64,000 nt of DNA from UTCFX2 sp963788145 (GTDB taxonomy: Bacteria; Chloroflexota; Anaerolineae; Anaerolineales; UBA4823), in assembly GCA_963788145.1 (NCBI GenBank), contig CAWBFQ010000006.1:310001-374000 (forward strand). Reading direction: 5' to 3'. Under the pieces are notes generated by a model. That model made no database searches and had not been told where the DNA came from. It saw nothing but the letters and a program-made list of their open reading frames with translations. This document shows positions 1 through 10,096 of this stretch, piece after piece. The first letter of the stretch is position 1, and each line of letters begins with the position of its first letter. The position numbers and the translations under genes were made by a program.

Positions 1-1
1 G

Positions 2-127
2 GTGGACGAGTTGGTTAATCTGGCACGTGAGGGCGATTCTGCGGGGATTGTCAAAATCCTGGATGGTTGTATTCCCGGCGCTGCCGTGCGCAGCATGCCC
101 ACGCCAGATATCACGTCCTATATTTGA
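2..127 (+). CDS. C-terminal fragment of an upstream gene (5' end outside window)
   Basis: An open frame enters at base 2 and ends with TGA at 125-127, giving 41 residues that end in ITSYI. The segment LAREGDSAGIVKIL followed by IPGA loosely resembles the tails of CapD/FlaA1-type nucleotide-sugar dehydratases, which often end in a short helix and a 'VPGY'-like motif, but this is too little to name a product. It is followed 63 nt later by the first FemX-like gene on the same strand. The coding call rests only on the continuous frame from the window edge and sensible codon use. Confidence 0.5.
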   Translation: MDELVNLAREGDSAGIVKILDGCIPGAAVRSMPTPDITSYI

Positions 128-190
128 TAAAAATTATTGGATCATCTGGCCTGCTTTCTGTGACTCAAGACAAAATGATGAGAGCCGAAT

Positions 191-1237
191 ATGCCTGAAG
201 TAATGCCTGGCGAATGGGATGTTTTCCTTTCCGGGTTTCCAGAAGCGCATGTTCTGCAAACCAGAGCATGGGGTGACTTGAAATCTGCGTTTGGTTGGCA
301 GGCTGGTTATGTCGTTGTCCCTGCCGGAAAGAATAACAAGGACTTGGGGGCCCAAATCCTATTCCGGAGATTGCCTCTGGGACTGAGTGTGGCTTATATC
401 GCCAAAGGCCCGCTTGGTTCCAAGACCAGGGATATGGTTGGGTTTCAAGCGCTCTGGCCGGATGTGGACAGATTTTGCCGCAAGATGAACGCCATTTTCC
501 TCAAGGTCGAGCCTGATTTATGGGAGCCAATCAAGCCGGTTAATGACACTTTGTCTGTTCCTACGGAAGCAGCCCCATCTGGTTTTCGGCCAGGCGCTCA
601 GAGCATCCAACCGAGAAGGACCCTGGTGGTAGATTTGCGTGGAGATGAAGACCAGGTGTTAGCTAGTATGAAACAAAAAACTCGCTACAATATCCGCCTA
701 GCTTTGAAAAAAGGTATTCATGTGTCCCCCAGCACAGATATCGATGTGTTTCATCGCTTGATGATGATCACCAGCGAGCGAGATTTCTTTGGAGTGCATA
801 GTCTCGATTATTACCGGCGCGCGTATGAACTTTTCCATGCCCAGGATGAATGTGTGATCCTGACCGCCGAATTTGAAGGCGAGCCGCTTGCCGCTCTGAT
901 GGTCTTTCGACGTGGCGCGCGCGCCTGGTACTTTTATGGCGCCTCTGGGAATGCTCATCGCGAGCGGATGCCCACCTATCTGTTGCAGTGGGAGGCCATG
1001 CGATGGGCGCGTGCTCATCATTGTACATCCTATGACTTATGGGGTGTGCCAGATGCAGATGCGCAAACGCTGGAAGCTCAATTCATGGAGCGCAACGGGG
1101 GTTTGTGGGGCGTTTATCGATTCAAGCGAGGTTTCGGCGGGGAGCTATTGCGCGCCTTAGGGCCTTATGATCGGATTTATCGGCCAGCTTTATATGCCCT
1201 CTATCGACTATGGTACAAACAAAAAGCGAACGAATAA
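191..1237 (+). CDS. FemX/FemAB-family peptidoglycan aminoacyltransferase (copy 1)
   Basis: A 348-residue protein of the FemABX family, which transfers amino acids from aminoacyl-tRNA to the lipid II stem peptide at the cytoplasmic face of the membrane, building interpeptide bridges. It shows the double GNAT-like layout: an N-terminal half with LQTRAWGDLKSAFGW near residue 20, then the family core SMKQKTRYNIRLA near residue 160, AWYFYGAS near 245, SYDLWGVPD near 280 and LWGVYRFKRGFGG near 303. There is no obvious coiled-coil arm. The next gene is a paralog with the same core motif and begins right after the stop codon, so the two form a tandem pair and probably one operon. Which residue is transferred cannot be read from the sequence. 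Some family members have other acceptors, so the bridge role is inferred. Confidence 0.85.
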   Translation: MPEVMPGEWDVFLSGFPEAHVLQTRAWGDLKSAFGWQAGYVVVPAGKNNKDLGAQILFRRLPLGLSVAYIAKGPLGSKTRDMVGFQALWPDVDRFCRKMNAIFLKVEPDLWEPIKPVNDTLSVPTEAAPSGFRPGAQSIQPRRTLVVDLRGDEDQVLASMKQKTRYNIRLALKKGIHVSPSTDIDVFHRLMMITSERDFFGVHSLDYYRRAYELFHAQDECVILTAEFEGEPLAALMVFRRGARAWYFYGASGNAHRERMPTYLLQWEAMRWARAHHCTSYDLWGVPDADAQTLEAQFMERNGGLWGVYRFKRGFGGELLRALGPYDRIYRPALYALYRLWYKQKANE

Positions 1238-1239
1238 TC

Positions 1240-2355
1240 ATGATGGCCACTCTCTATCAAGGCCCCGCCGAGGCCTGGAATAATAAGATTGCCGACCTGC
1301 CAGACCCTCATCTATTGCAGACCTGGGAATGGGGGCAGGTTAAGTCTCGTTTTGGTTGGAGCCCGTTGCCATATCTATGGGAGAATGAAGAGGGGAAAAT
1401 ACAGGCTGCTGCACTCATCTTGATGCGAGAAGTTCCCGTACCGGGATTGGCGGGCCGGTTACGTGTTTTGTATGCCCCCAAAGGTCCGCTGCTGGATTGG
1501 GGCGACCCGTTGTTGCGAACGAGAGTGCTGACCGATCTGCAAGCGATTGCTATACAACAGCATGCCATCCTTATTAAAATTGATCCAGATGTGCGTCTGG
1601 GAATTGGCGTCCCAGGAGATAGCCTTGCGCTAGATGATCCGGTCGGTCAGTTGGTGATATCTGATCTGAAAAAACTTGGATGGCATCTCTCCTCCGAGCA
1701 GATCCAGTTCCGAAATACGGTGATCATTGATTTGAAACCGGATCTGGATCGATTGCTTGCAAGTATGAAACAGAAAACTCGCTATAATATCCGCCTGGCT
1801 GAACGAAAAGGGGTAACTGTTCGGGTTGGCGCAGCAGCAGATATCAGTGAACTGTTTTATATGTATGCCGAGACAGCCCAACGGGATGGTTTTGTCATTC
1901 GAGATGAGGCCTATTATCGAACCCTCTGGAGTGCCTTCATCCAGGCGGGTTTGGCAGAGGCTTTGATTGCTGAAGTCGAGGGCGAGCCATGTGCGGCTAT
2001 CATTGTATTTCGATTTGGCAGGCGAGCCTGGTATATGACGGGTATGTCCAGGCTTCTTCATCGGGAGAAAATGCCAAGCTACTTGCTCCAGTGGCGGGCG
2101 ATTGAGCGCCTGCGATCTTCTGGTGTTCAGACTTATGATCTGTGGGGGGCTCCCGATGTTTTTGATGAGAGCGACCCATTATGGGGTGTGTATCGGTTCA
2201 AGGAAGGGTTTTCTGGCTTGGTTGAGCGCCATATCGGTGCATGGGATCTGCCGGTGCAATCATTGCTCTATCAATTCTACACAGGGTTTTTGCCCCGCTT
2301 ATTAGACTGGATGCGTCAGCGCGGTATGAAGCGCACGCAACGTATGCTGGGTTAG
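1240..2355 (+). CDS. FemX/FemAB-family peptidoglycan aminoacyltransferase (copy 2)
   Basis: A 371-residue paralog of the preceding gene. It has the same signature SMKQKTRYNIRLAERKG near residue 180, AWYMTGMS, YDLWGAPD and LWGVYRFKEGFSG. The frame is open further upstream to a possible ATG at 1210, but that start would overlap copy 1; the ATG-ATG pair at 1240/1243, directly after the upstream stop, gives the family-like N terminus and suggests translational coupling. Tandem FemX-type genes with different sequences often add successive residues of a bridge (FemA and FemB in staphylococci); that parallel is inference here. The N-terminal region is about 30 residues longer in its middle part than in copy 1. 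Confidence 0.85.
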   Translation: MMATLYQGPAEAWNNKIADLPDPHLLQTWEWGQVKSRFGWSPLPYLWENEEGKIQAAALILMREVPVPGLAGRLRVLYAPKGPLLDWGDPLLRTRVLTDLQAIAIQQHAILIKIDPDVRLGIGVPGDSLALDDPVGQLVISDLKKLGWHLSSEQIQFRNTVIIDLKPDLDRLLASMKQKTRYNIRLAERKGVTVRVGAAADISELFYMYAETAQRDGFVIRDEAYYRTLWSAFIQAGLAEALIAEVEGEPCAAIIVFRFGRRAWYMTGMSRLLHREKMPSYLLQWRAIERLRSSGVQTYDLWGAPDVFDESDPLWGVYRFKEGFSGLVERHIGAWDLPVQSLLYQFYTGFLPRLLDWMRQRGMKRTQRMLG

Positions 2356-2392
2356 TCCTGCGGATAACGGATCATATGAAAGGAGAAGGAGT

Positions 2393-3386
2393 ATGATGAA
2401 ATCGATCCCTCGCTTGAATTTCGCCCATCTTCCCACAATTGTCGAGCCGCTCCCCCGCCTTTCGGCTCTATTGAAAGGACCGAAACTGTTGATCAAGCGG
2501 GATGATCAGACCGGTTTGGCGTTGGGCGGTAACAAGAACTCGTAAGCTGGAATTCCTGCTTGCGGAAGCACAGTCGAAAGGGGCAAAAACCCTGGTCACC
2601 GCCGGAGCGCTCCAATCCAATCACTGCCGCCAGACCGCCGCTGCTGCGGCGCGTTATGGTTTCGACTGTATCCTGGTTCTGTATCCGGCCAGCGGTTCGT
2701 TGAACTCGGAGCAGAATTTCCCATCTGCCTCTGCAAATTTGCTCCTGGATCAACTCTTGGGGGCAGAACTGATCGCGACCGAACGTGGACAACGTGAACA
2801 AACTCTGCAGGATACTTTTCAAACGGCATCAAAAGCCGGGAGACGCCCTTATTTGATCCCTTATGGCGGGTCAAATTCCACTGGCGCTGTTTCTTATGCT
2901 TTTGCAATGCAGGAGCTCTTGAACCAGAACATCTCTGTGGATTGGATTGTGTTTCCGTCCTCGTCTGGAGGCACCCAGGCTGGTTTAGTGTTGGGTAGCC
3001 GTCTATTTGGTTATCAGGGAAAAGTCCTGGGAATGAGCGTGGATGAGCCAGAAGATGTCCTGAAGCAGCGTGTTGCCAGACTCGCGATGGAAACCGCCGA
3101 TTTCCTGGGTGAACGATTCAGCTTCGCCGCAGAGGATGTGCTGGTGAATGCCGAATATCTGGGCGGTGGATATGGTGTGATGGGCGCCCCCGAACGGGAA
3201 GCCATTCAACTTTTTGCTCGACAGGAAGCCATCCTGCTCGATCCGGTCTATACTGGTCGAGCTGCTGCAGGTTTGATTGATCAGATCCGTAAGGGCTTTT
3301 TCTCAAGCAGGGATACGGTCTTGTTTTGGCACACCGGCGGTACACCGGCGCTTTTCGCCGATCAATATCGCGATTCTCTTGACTAG
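2393..3386 (+). CDS. PLP-dependent D-cysteine desulfhydrase / ACC deaminase family protein (frameshifted)
   Basis: The gene begins at ATG 2393 behind AAGGAGAAGGAGT and encodes a fold-type II PLP enzyme of about 330 residues (ACC deaminase/D-cysteine desulfhydrase family). The N-terminal frame reads through LIKRDDQTGLALGGNKN and hits TAA at 2543; the next frame resumes exactly at TRKLEFLLAEAQ. Removing one A at about 2537-2538 restores GGNKTRKLE, the motif holding the PLP lysine. Further hallmarks are GALQSNHCRQTAAAA, SSGGTQAGLVLG and the terminal HTGGTPALFAD. D-cysteine, ACC or another small amino acid could be the substrate. The intact remainder suggests a sequencing indel, not decay. It lies 37 nt after the FemX pair and converges on the cyclase gene. 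Confidence 0.8.
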
Positions 3387-3391
3387 AGGAT

Positions 3392-4936
3392 TCACTTTAA
3401 ACCAATTATTTCATACACATTAAGCGGCTCGCGCTTGCCTTTTGCCTGGATTGGTTCGATGAGTCTGGCATGGATTTGATCTGCAACCAGTTGATAAGCG
3501 CTTTCGCTGATCACGATCTGATTGGCCTGCGAATTTTCCTGGATGCGTTTGGCTGTATTCACGCTGTCTCCAATCGCTGTGTATTCCATGCGTTTATCGG
3601 TTCCAACCAGGCCTAAAACCGCTTCGCCAAAGTGGATACCTACCCCGAAAGACAATTGATTTTGAACCGGCAGCTTGTAGGTAAGACGTTGCACCGCGGC
3701 GCGTAAACCGAGAGCTGCCCGAACTGCTCGTAAGGCATGGTCGGGTTGTGGGATTGGGGCGTTGAACCAGGCCATGATTGCGTCCCCCAAGAATTTATCG
3801 ATCGTTCCCTCTTGGGCTAACACGGAGTTTGCTGCGGCAGCCAGATAGCAGTTCAATACCGAAACTAATTCCTCTGGATTAATTTGTTCGCTGAATTGGG
3901 TGTACCCACGAATATCTGCAAACAGAACGGTGATTGGAGTACGTTTGCCCCCCAATTGTAGTTTATCTGGATCCAGTTGGTTAATCACCGCCGGGGAAAC
4001 CATTCTCTCAAACAGGCGCCTCTGGGCTTCAAGGCGTTTTTTTTCGGTCAGGTCATCAACCACAATCGCTACGCCCTGGGTGGTTTGTGAAGCATCTTTG
4101 AGCGGAGAGAGATTAATGTTTAGCGAGAGCAAACCTCTGGATGGTGAGCTTAGATTTAGTTCGCGCCCGACCACTGTCTGATCCGTCTTTTGAACGATCT
4201 CAATCTCGCTGATGATTTCTTGCAGGGAAGCAGGGTTCACAGATGCGCTCATCAATACATCTTCCAATGCGTTCCCAATAACAGAATAATCCAGATCCCC
4301 CAGGATTGTTTGCGCGGCTCGATTGCAGAGAGATATCTTATGGTTGATGTCGGCTGTTATCACACCGCTTGCGATGGATGCAAGGACATTATCCATCAGA
4401 TTCTTTAATTCGGTTACCTCTTCCAACGTCCGCCGAACCGAATCGAATAAACGCGCATTTTCCAGCGCAACTGCGGCGTGATTAGCAAAGGTTGTCAGCA
4501 GATATCGTTCGGTATCCGCGAAAATCCCGGCGTGAATCCGGTTATCCACGTAGATCACACCGGTCAGATCTCCTTTCACTTTCAGCGGGACGCACAGAAT
4601 TGACCGCATGTTATGGATGATGATGCTTTCGTGGGCGCCAAAGCGTGGGTCCTCGATTGCATTGGTTGTGATCACTGGCTGACCCTCGCTCACCACCCGG
4701 TTAATGATTGTCTGGCTGATGGCGAACTCGGACGAATCCAGGGATTCATGTTCCCAGTTCCTGGCAATCCTGGTGACGAATTTCCCTTCGTCATTTCTGA
4801 GCATTAAGAATCCTCGTTCTGCTCTCATCAAGCGGATTATGTTATCCATCACAATCCGCAGCACTTCATCCAGATCGAGAGTTGAATTAATCGCCTGGAT
4901 CACATCGTTTAGCGCAGATTGACGATCTGTTATCAT
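3392..4936 (-). CDS. GAF-PAS adenylate cyclase (class III)
   Basis: A 514-residue soluble protein with a GAF domain (about 20-160), a PAS-like region (about 180-290) and a C-terminal class III nucleotide cyclase domain (about 325-510). The metal-binding aspartates are in FADIRGYT and GDAIMAW, the purine-contacting lysine in IDKFLGD, and EYTAIGDSVNTAKR gives the second substrate-contact aspartate and the catalytic Asn/Arg. The Lys/Asp pair is the adenylate-type specificity, so cAMP is the expected product. There are no membrane segments; input would come through the GAF ligand. The gene starts 14 nt after the stop of the transglutaminase-like gene on the same strand, so both probably share a transcript. 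The signal sensed cannot be predicted. Confidence 0.88.
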   Translation of the reverse strand: MITDRQSALNDVIQAINSTLDLDEVLRIVMDNIIRLMRAERGFLMLRNDEGKFVTRIARNWEHESLDSSEFAISQTIINRVVSEGQPVITTNAIEDPRFGAHESIIIHNMRSILCVPLKVKGDLTGVIYVDNRIHAGIFADTERYLLTTFANHAAVALENARLFDSVRRTLEEVTELKNLMDNVLASIASGVITADINHKISLCNRAAQTILGDLDYSVIGNALEDVLMSASVNPASLQEIISEIEIVQKTDQTVVGRELNLSSPSRGLLSLNINLSPLKDASQTTQGVAIVVDDLTEKKRLEAQRRLFERMVSPAVINQLDPDKLQLGGKRTPITVLFADIRGYTQFSEQINPEELVSVLNCYLAAAANSVLAQEGTIDKFLGDAIMAWFNAPIPQPDHALRAVRAALGLRAAVQRLTYKLPVQNQLSFGVGIHFGEAVLGLVGTDKRMEYTAIGDSVNTAKRIQENSQANQIVISESAYQLVADQIHARLIEPIQAKGKREPLNVYEIIGLK

Positions 4937-4950
4937 TCGAACCAGACTCC

Positions 4951-7486
4951 CTATTTTTCTTGGTTGCGTTTACTTGGACGGTCGGTAGGATAAAGTCGCA
5001 GAGACGGGTCTGGTTTTTGGAACCGTCTCAAGAAATTCGATAAGAAGGTCTTGAGCGACAGCTTTCTAATTTCAGCAGCCGATTTCTGAGCCAAGGGAAG
5101 ATCCACCGGTAGTATGCTGAATGCGCCTATCTGGTATTGATGGACCAATTCTTTGGCTGGGAGTTCGGCCGGGGGGATCAACTTTCCAAGTTTATCAGCT
5201 CGCTCAGAGGGTGTGTCAGTGGAGACAGCTGGTTTTCCATACAGTCTCAAACCACGGTTGATCTCCAGGTAGGCTTTTATCAGAGGTGGAAGTTCCGCTT
5301 GGCGCGCCCAGCGTTGAATAAGGAGCGGCGCTTGCATCCCTATCTTCTTAAAGGCTTGTTCAAGCAGGATTGGGAGTGCAGGCAGATGGATCCCCCTGGG
5401 TTTGGGGGCGGATTCAGCCCGATCTGCCCATTGTTGAAGCAAAATGGGTGCTGCGATCCCGGCTTTTAGGAATAGAGACCGCAGGATTACTGGCGCAGGC
5501 GGCAAACCAAACATTGGTAAGAAGCGCAGGCTAAATAAAAGAAGCAAGGCCAATCCAGCAGCAATGCCAACTGCTAGAATGACCTGGTTGGTATGCTTCT
5601 CCGGGGTTTCCGTGGGTGTGGTTTGGTTAACCTGGCTGCGCAGCAGTTCCAGCTGCTCTCGCTTATCCTCGCGCAAGGCGGCTAGTTCTTCATCTTCAGT
5701 TAGATTATTGACAGCTTCTGGTTGAGTGTCTTCCAGGCGGATGATATCCGGTTGAGCAACCGTTGGCTCAAATTCAACCCAACCCAGCCCATTAAAATAT
5801 ACTTCCGGCCAGGCATGGGCATCTCGTTGGCGTACAAAATAGATTCTCTGGCCGCTGGATAATTCCAAAGTGGGATCGTTTACAAACTCGCCCTGGGCAT
5901 ATCCCGCTGCCCAACGGGCTGGGATTCCCAACGAGCGCAGCAGGATGATCTCTGCAGTTGAATAATAATTGCAAAAGCCGGTCTTTGCCTCGAATAAGAA
6001 CCAGTCAATCGGCTCATGATTGGAAGGCGGGCCTTCTTCTAGCACTGGCACGTATTGGATATTCTCACGCAGGTATTTTGTCACCGCAAGAGCTTTATCG
6101 TAAGGCGTCTCTAGCCCCGCAGTGATTTGCGCGGCCAGCTCTCGAGTGCGCGGCGTGATCTCATCGGGTAGTTGAAGATAACGCTCGCTGATCCAGGAGG
6201 GATAATCCGTGTTGGATTGGCGTAATTCCTGGGCGGGCGCCGTACTCAATGAAGCCAGGACTTCATAACTCTCACCAGACCGAATCGGTGGATTGGCATT
6301 GAAAGTCGAGATATCGAGCGTGCCATCCGGGTTTAATCCATATTCGAGCTCTCCGCTTCGACTGATCCAAAGCGGTTGTGGAGGTGTAAATGCCGTGGTG
6401 AAATTTGCCGCGCTAACGATCGAAAACTGTCCTTGCCAGCGGGAAATCCCCGGTTCCAGCGGCAGCTCTTCATTCAGGGGATTGAAATCCTGGCTATTAA
6501 CCAGGGTGGTTTTCCATTGGCCGTTTTGGTAAGTGTCGTAAACACGTGCACGCCAATATAACCGTGCTCCTGAAGGGACATCCAGCGGAGCCAGTCCCTG
6601 AAAAACGGGTGTATCCGTCAACTCCGACCCACGCCCCAAGGAAGAGGTAGGGCTATAGACTGTTGAATACGAAAATACAGTGGCTTTCAAAGAGGCGAAT
6701 ACGTTCTCGAAATTGTCCAGCATGTCATTCCAGGCCGCTTGGACAGGTTGCCATGCCTTGTTGGCCTGTGGTAATGCTTTGGCAAAGGCGGGTACATTCC
6801 AGGCAAGCATCACGACGATGAAGGTTGCCAGGATGGTGTATCGGATAAAATCCAGGCTGATGTGCGGCGGTAGCGCTGTACGGCTCTGTTGCCAGTGAGA
6901 GTGATGGTGGATGAATGTCATCCGGGCTACTAAAATTAAAGAGAAAAACAAATATGCCGCCAGGTACCAGATCCGGTTGGCAATCACCGCATCAAACGAG
7001 TGGATGACGAACATTGTCAAGCCACCGGGCAGGATCGCAAGCCAACCATCGCCAAATCTTGTCATTGCATATCCGGCATGAGCCGAAATAATCCAATACA
7101 AAGCGAACATAATGACCAGGAAAAGCAGCGAGTTCGCGCACCGGTTCGCGTAAGACCAACTGCGAGATGACCGTCTGCAGCCGGTAAATCAGGATGATCA
7201 TTTTCTCCGTCCAACTATATTGGACCGGCAGCGTCAGACCTAATTGCCATGGAATAGTGAATATCCCATAAATCAAGGCAATAAAAGCGGCAGATCTGGG
7301 CGAAAAATGACTGTATCCAAGCGCCAGACCGGCAATTAGCCCAAAAAAGACGATCGTCTGAACAATCGAAAGATGAGCTGTCCAACCGGTGGCCACAAGG
7401 CGCGTTCCAGAGATCAGTATAGCTGCCATCAAGAGCATCGCAGCTGGCAAATCCCACCATCGTAAAGAGACGTATTTCGTTTTCAT
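4951..7486 (-). CDS. Transglutaminase-like membrane protein, DUF3488/TgpA type (frameshifted)
   Basis: About 844 residues once one extra base near 7135 is removed. The N-terminal part (start ATG 7486) has several hydrophobic helices; the frame then moves at VLREPVR to the one reading NSLLFLVIMFALYWII, continuing the membrane region. A large extracytoplasmic domain follows, with a transglutaminase core: cysteine in GFCNYYSTAEI (about 503), histidine in DAHAWPEVYF (about 556), then GWVEFEPT, where the usual third-position Asp (FDPT) is Glu. One more helix (LAVGIAAGLALLLLFSL) and a cytoplasmic tail resembling DUF4129 end the protein. Bacterial TgpA-type proteins are thought to act on cell-surface proteins; the substrate here is unknown. 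It is likely cotranscribed with the cyclase and transcribed away from nuoA. Confidence 0.85.
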
Positions 7487-7800
7487 AAATCTCTGAGTAT
7501 TTTGGTAAGAAATAGGGTCTTCATGGGCAAGTTATAACACATACTTACGATCGAGAAAAGGAGAGAGTATGAGTCTACCGCAAAATATAAGTGCTGTGTA
7601 GCGTGCTGGCTTACTTATCATCAAGGTCTTAAGATTTTTGACAACAGGATAAAAAAAGAAGGAAGGAAAGATCAATCATTGTGATTTGATTCGGTTATGA
7701 AATGATTAAAATATGGTAAAATTCCGCAAACGCCTCTTTTGATGTAAGGAGGTTGTTGTTGTGCGTAGATTTGCATAAATCCTTCCCATGAGGAGATGGT
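7487..7800. other. Divergent intergenic region between transglutaminase-like gene and nuoA
   Basis: A 314-nt AT-rich spacer that must hold the promoters of two divergent units. A candidate nuoA -10 is TAAAAT at 7718-7723 with a weak upstream match (TTATGA, 16-nt spacing). A short ORF of 10 codons with a strong Shine-Dalgarno (7569-7601) and a loose inverted pair ATAAGT/ACTTAT around 7585-7618 were seen but cannot be given a function. No RNA gene is recognisable. Confidence 0.4.
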
Positions 7801-8161
7801 ATGCTGACTCAAGGTTGGTTGTATATAGGGATCTTTCTGCTCCTGGCGCCCATTTTTCCGCTCATTGCTCTTTTGATCCCTAAGTTGATCGCCCCTAAAA
7901 AACCGAATCCAATCAAGATGCAAACCTATGAATGCGGGATTGAAACCGTCGGTTCGAGTTCGGATTCAATTTAAGGTTCAATATTATATTTTTGCCCTGA
8001 TTTTTTTGATCTTTGATGTTGAAATGGTCTTTTTGTATCCCTGGGCGGCAGCTTTCGATTTTTTGCCAATCTATGCGGTGCTTGAAGCGATTTTGTTCAT
8101 CTTGATCCTGGTTGCCGGATTGGTATACGTTTGGCGCAAAGGCGCCCTGAAGTGGAACTAA
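7801..8161 (+). CDS. nuoA: NADH-quinone oxidoreductase subunit A (frameshifted)
   Basis: NuoA is the small membrane subunit of complex I at the junction with the peripheral arm. ATG 7801 follows GAGGAGATGGT. The first frame gives one membrane helix and the hallmark loop MQTYECGIETVG, then stops at 7975; the next frame gives FKVQYYIFALIFLIFDVE and LYPWA, the conserved second half. Removing one base near 7965 gives about 119 residues, the normal length, with the right spacing between ECG and FKVQYY. Unusually, nuoB, C and D do not follow; a hairpin terminator and then nuoH do. As NuoA is needed for complex I, an indel error is likelier than a broken gene. Confidence 0.88.
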
Positions 8162-8215
8162 TTGCCGCATCCATTCGATATGGACAATATCATTGTTGTG
8201 ATCATCATTTAGTGT

Positions 8216-8246
8216 AAAAGGCTGAAGGAAAACTCCTCAGCCTTTT
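8216..8246 (+). terminator. Rho-independent-type hairpin between nuoA and nuoH
   Basis: A perfect 10-bp stem AAAAGGCTGA (8216-8225) / TCAGCCTTTT (8237-8246) with an 11-nt loop, ending in four T. It lies 54 nt after nuoA and 79 nt before nuoH. It implies that nuoA can be transcribed separately from nuoH-N, or that read-through is reduced. Confidence 0.7.
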
Positions 8247-8324
8247 AGATGTTAAGCGATAAGAGCGAGCAGCCTATCCACCACTGCTTTTTGTGCGCTC
8301 GCCATAGGATAGAGGAGAAATGGA

Positions 8325-9542
8325 ATGTCTGATCCAGTCAACTTGATAGCAGAATGGTTGAGAGGACTGCTAGCCAGTTGGGGGCTAGCCTCCGGTCTGG
8401 TTCTTTTTATCATGTCTCTGCTCGGAGTGGTTGTCGTTGCCACTTTTGTGTTGGTGATGGATGTCTTCCTGGTTTGGGTAGAGCGAAAAGTTGTTGCTCG
8501 TTTTCAAGATCGCCTGGGCCCTAACCGCCTTGGCCCATTTGGGCTGATCCAGCCATTTGCAGATGTCATCAAGCTGCTTATTAAGGAGGATATTACTCCC
8601 GAAGGTGCAGATCGAGTGGTGTACAACATTGCTCCTGTGTTAGCTCTGGCGACTGTTTTGCTGCTCTGGGCAGTCATCCCATTCTCGCCCACGCTGCTCG
8701 GGGCTGATCTGAACGTGGGGGTTCTGTTCATTGTAGCCGCAGGAGCGATCGGTACGTTGGGCATCATTATGGCAGGCTGGGCATCGAATAATAAATATGC
8801 CCTGCTAGGCGCCTTCCGCATGGTAGCACAGGTTGTTTCCTATGAAGTGCCTATGGTGATTGCCCTGATGATCCCCGTGATCCTGGCTCGATCGATGTCG
8901 ATCAATGATATTGTCAACAGTCAGAGCATCTGGAATATTGTGATAGCCCCGATAACGGCGCTAATCTTCCTGATTACCGCTATCGCTGAGCTTGGCCGTG
9001 CTCCGTTTGATTTGAATGAAGCCGAATCGGAGATTGTGGCGGGTTTCCATATCGAATACACCGGGATGAAGTTCGGTCTTTTTTATGCCGGTGAATTGCT
9101 GCATGCTCTTACGATGGGCGCCCTCTTCTCCTCTTTCTTCCTCGGTGGTTGGCGTGGGCCGTGGGCTGAGCAATTTCCCATCCTTGGCGTCTTTTACCTC
9201 TTCCTCAAAGCTTTCCTTATTTATTTCGTGATCATGTGGGTCAAGTATTCGCTGCCACGGATTCGGATTGATCACATGCTGGAGTTTAATTGGAAATTCC
9301 TCACCCCGCTCGCTTTAGCGGTCTTAATGGTGACCGCGCTGATGGATAAGATTCTTGGCCAGCCCGGAACGATCCTTTACACGGTTGGAATGGTGGTTGT
9401 GAATCTCGCCATCGTTTGGATCACCTTGAGAATCCTGCGTACCTACGTCCGATTGGAGCGCCAAAAGGTAGGGGAAGTGCGCCCGGTGGCGACGCCAGAT
9501 TTGACGCCTGAGCCGGGGCAGGCCAGGGCGGGTGGGGCATAG
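8325..9542 (+). CDS. nuoH: NADH-quinone oxidoreductase subunit H
   Basis: A 405-residue subunit forming the heel of the complex I membrane arm and much of the quinone-binding channel. ATG 8325 follows AGAGGAGAAATGGA. Seen: VERKVVARFQDRLGPNRLGP, ADVIKLLIKEDITP in the first cytoplasmic loop, and the signature GRAPFDLNEAESEIVAGFH around residue 225-240, with about eight membrane helices. The C terminus extends some 40 residues past the last helix and is rich in Pro, Glu and Ala, longer than in E. coli. It is the first gene of the continuous H-J-K-L-M-M-N run. nuoI, which normally follows nuoH, is missing here. Confidence 0.95.
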   Translation: MSDPVNLIAEWLRGLLASWGLASGLVLFIMSLLGVVVVATFVLVMDVFLVWVERKVVARFQDRLGPNRLGPFGLIQPFADVIKLLIKEDITPEGADRVVYNIAPVLALATVLLLWAVIPFSPTLLGADLNVGVLFIVAAGAIGTLGIIMAGWASNNKYALLGAFRMVAQVVSYEVPMVIALMIPVILARSMSINDIVNSQSIWNIVIAPITALIFLITAIAELGRAPFDLNEAESEIVAGFHIEYTGMKFGLFYAGELLHALTMGALFSSFFLGGWRGPWAEQFPILGVFYLFLKAFLIYFVIMWVKYSLPRIRIDHMLEFNWKFLTPLALAVLMVTALMDKILGQPGTILYTVGMVVVNLAIVWITLRILRTYVRLERQKVGEVRPVATPDLTPEPGQARAGGA

Positions 9543-9580
9543 ACCTGCCAGGAATATCTTGAAATGTTGGGAGAATATCG

Positions 9581-10087
9581 ATGATCCTTCAAATCATATT
9601 TTTGATCGTTGCCTTGATCACACTGGCGAGCGCGGTGATGGTTGTTACATCTTCAAACCTTGTCCATTCTGCTTTGTGGTTGGTGGCGGCTCTATTTGGG
9701 GTCGCGCTGATCTTTGGTCTATTACAGGCTGGTTTTTTAGCTGTGGTTCAGGTGGTCGTCTACATCGGCGCTATCGCTATTCTGATCATCTTTGGTATTA
9801 TGCTCACCCGTCGAATTGCGACAAACTCTGGGCCGCGTTTCAACGAAAACTGGACCTGGGCGGCAGTGCTTGCAGTCGCCATTTTTGTCGCTCTCGGGTG
9901 GGCTTTGTTGAGTTGGCCGGGGTTCAACATCCAGGCTCAACCGCTGGATCCCCGTGCAGACCCGTTGACAACCCTGGGTATGGCCTTAGTCTCCCCCAAC
10001 GGGTTTGTGCTGCCTTTTGAATTGGCTTCCGTCCTGTTATTTGCCGCCCTTATCGGCGCGATCTATATTGCCTGGGAAAGAAAGTAG
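9581..10087 (+). CDS. nuoJ: NADH-quinone oxidoreductase subunit J
   Basis: A 168-residue membrane subunit of complex I with five predicted helices, starting at ATG 9581. Family marks are the SSNLVHSALWLVAALFGVAL segment near residue 28 and the following VVVYIGAIAILIIFGIML helix, which holds the conserved TM3 distortion region linked to coupling. It ends with VLLFAALIGAIYIAWERK. It lies 38 nt after nuoH and 9 nt before nuoK. Length and helix pattern match the family. Confidence 0.93.
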   Translation: MILQIIFLIVALITLASAVMVVTSSNLVHSALWLVAALFGVALIFGLLQAGFLAVVQVVVYIGAIAILIIFGIMLTRRIATNSGPRFNENWTWAAVLAVAIFVALGWALLSWPGFNIQAQPLDPRADPLTTLGMALVSPNGFVLPFELASVLLFAALIGAIYIAWERK

Positions 10088-10096
10088 GAGAACCAG

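Noticed and set aside
7569..7601. A 10-codon ORF with a strong Shine-Dalgarno (AAAAGGAGAGAGT) in the spacer before nuoA
   Set aside because: Too short to support as a gene, no leader-peptide features such as repeated codons, and not linked to an attenuator hairpin.
7955..7975. A GGTTCGAG stretch recalling a tRNA T-arm
   Set aside because: It lies inside nuoA; no acceptor, D or anticodon arms can be formed around it.
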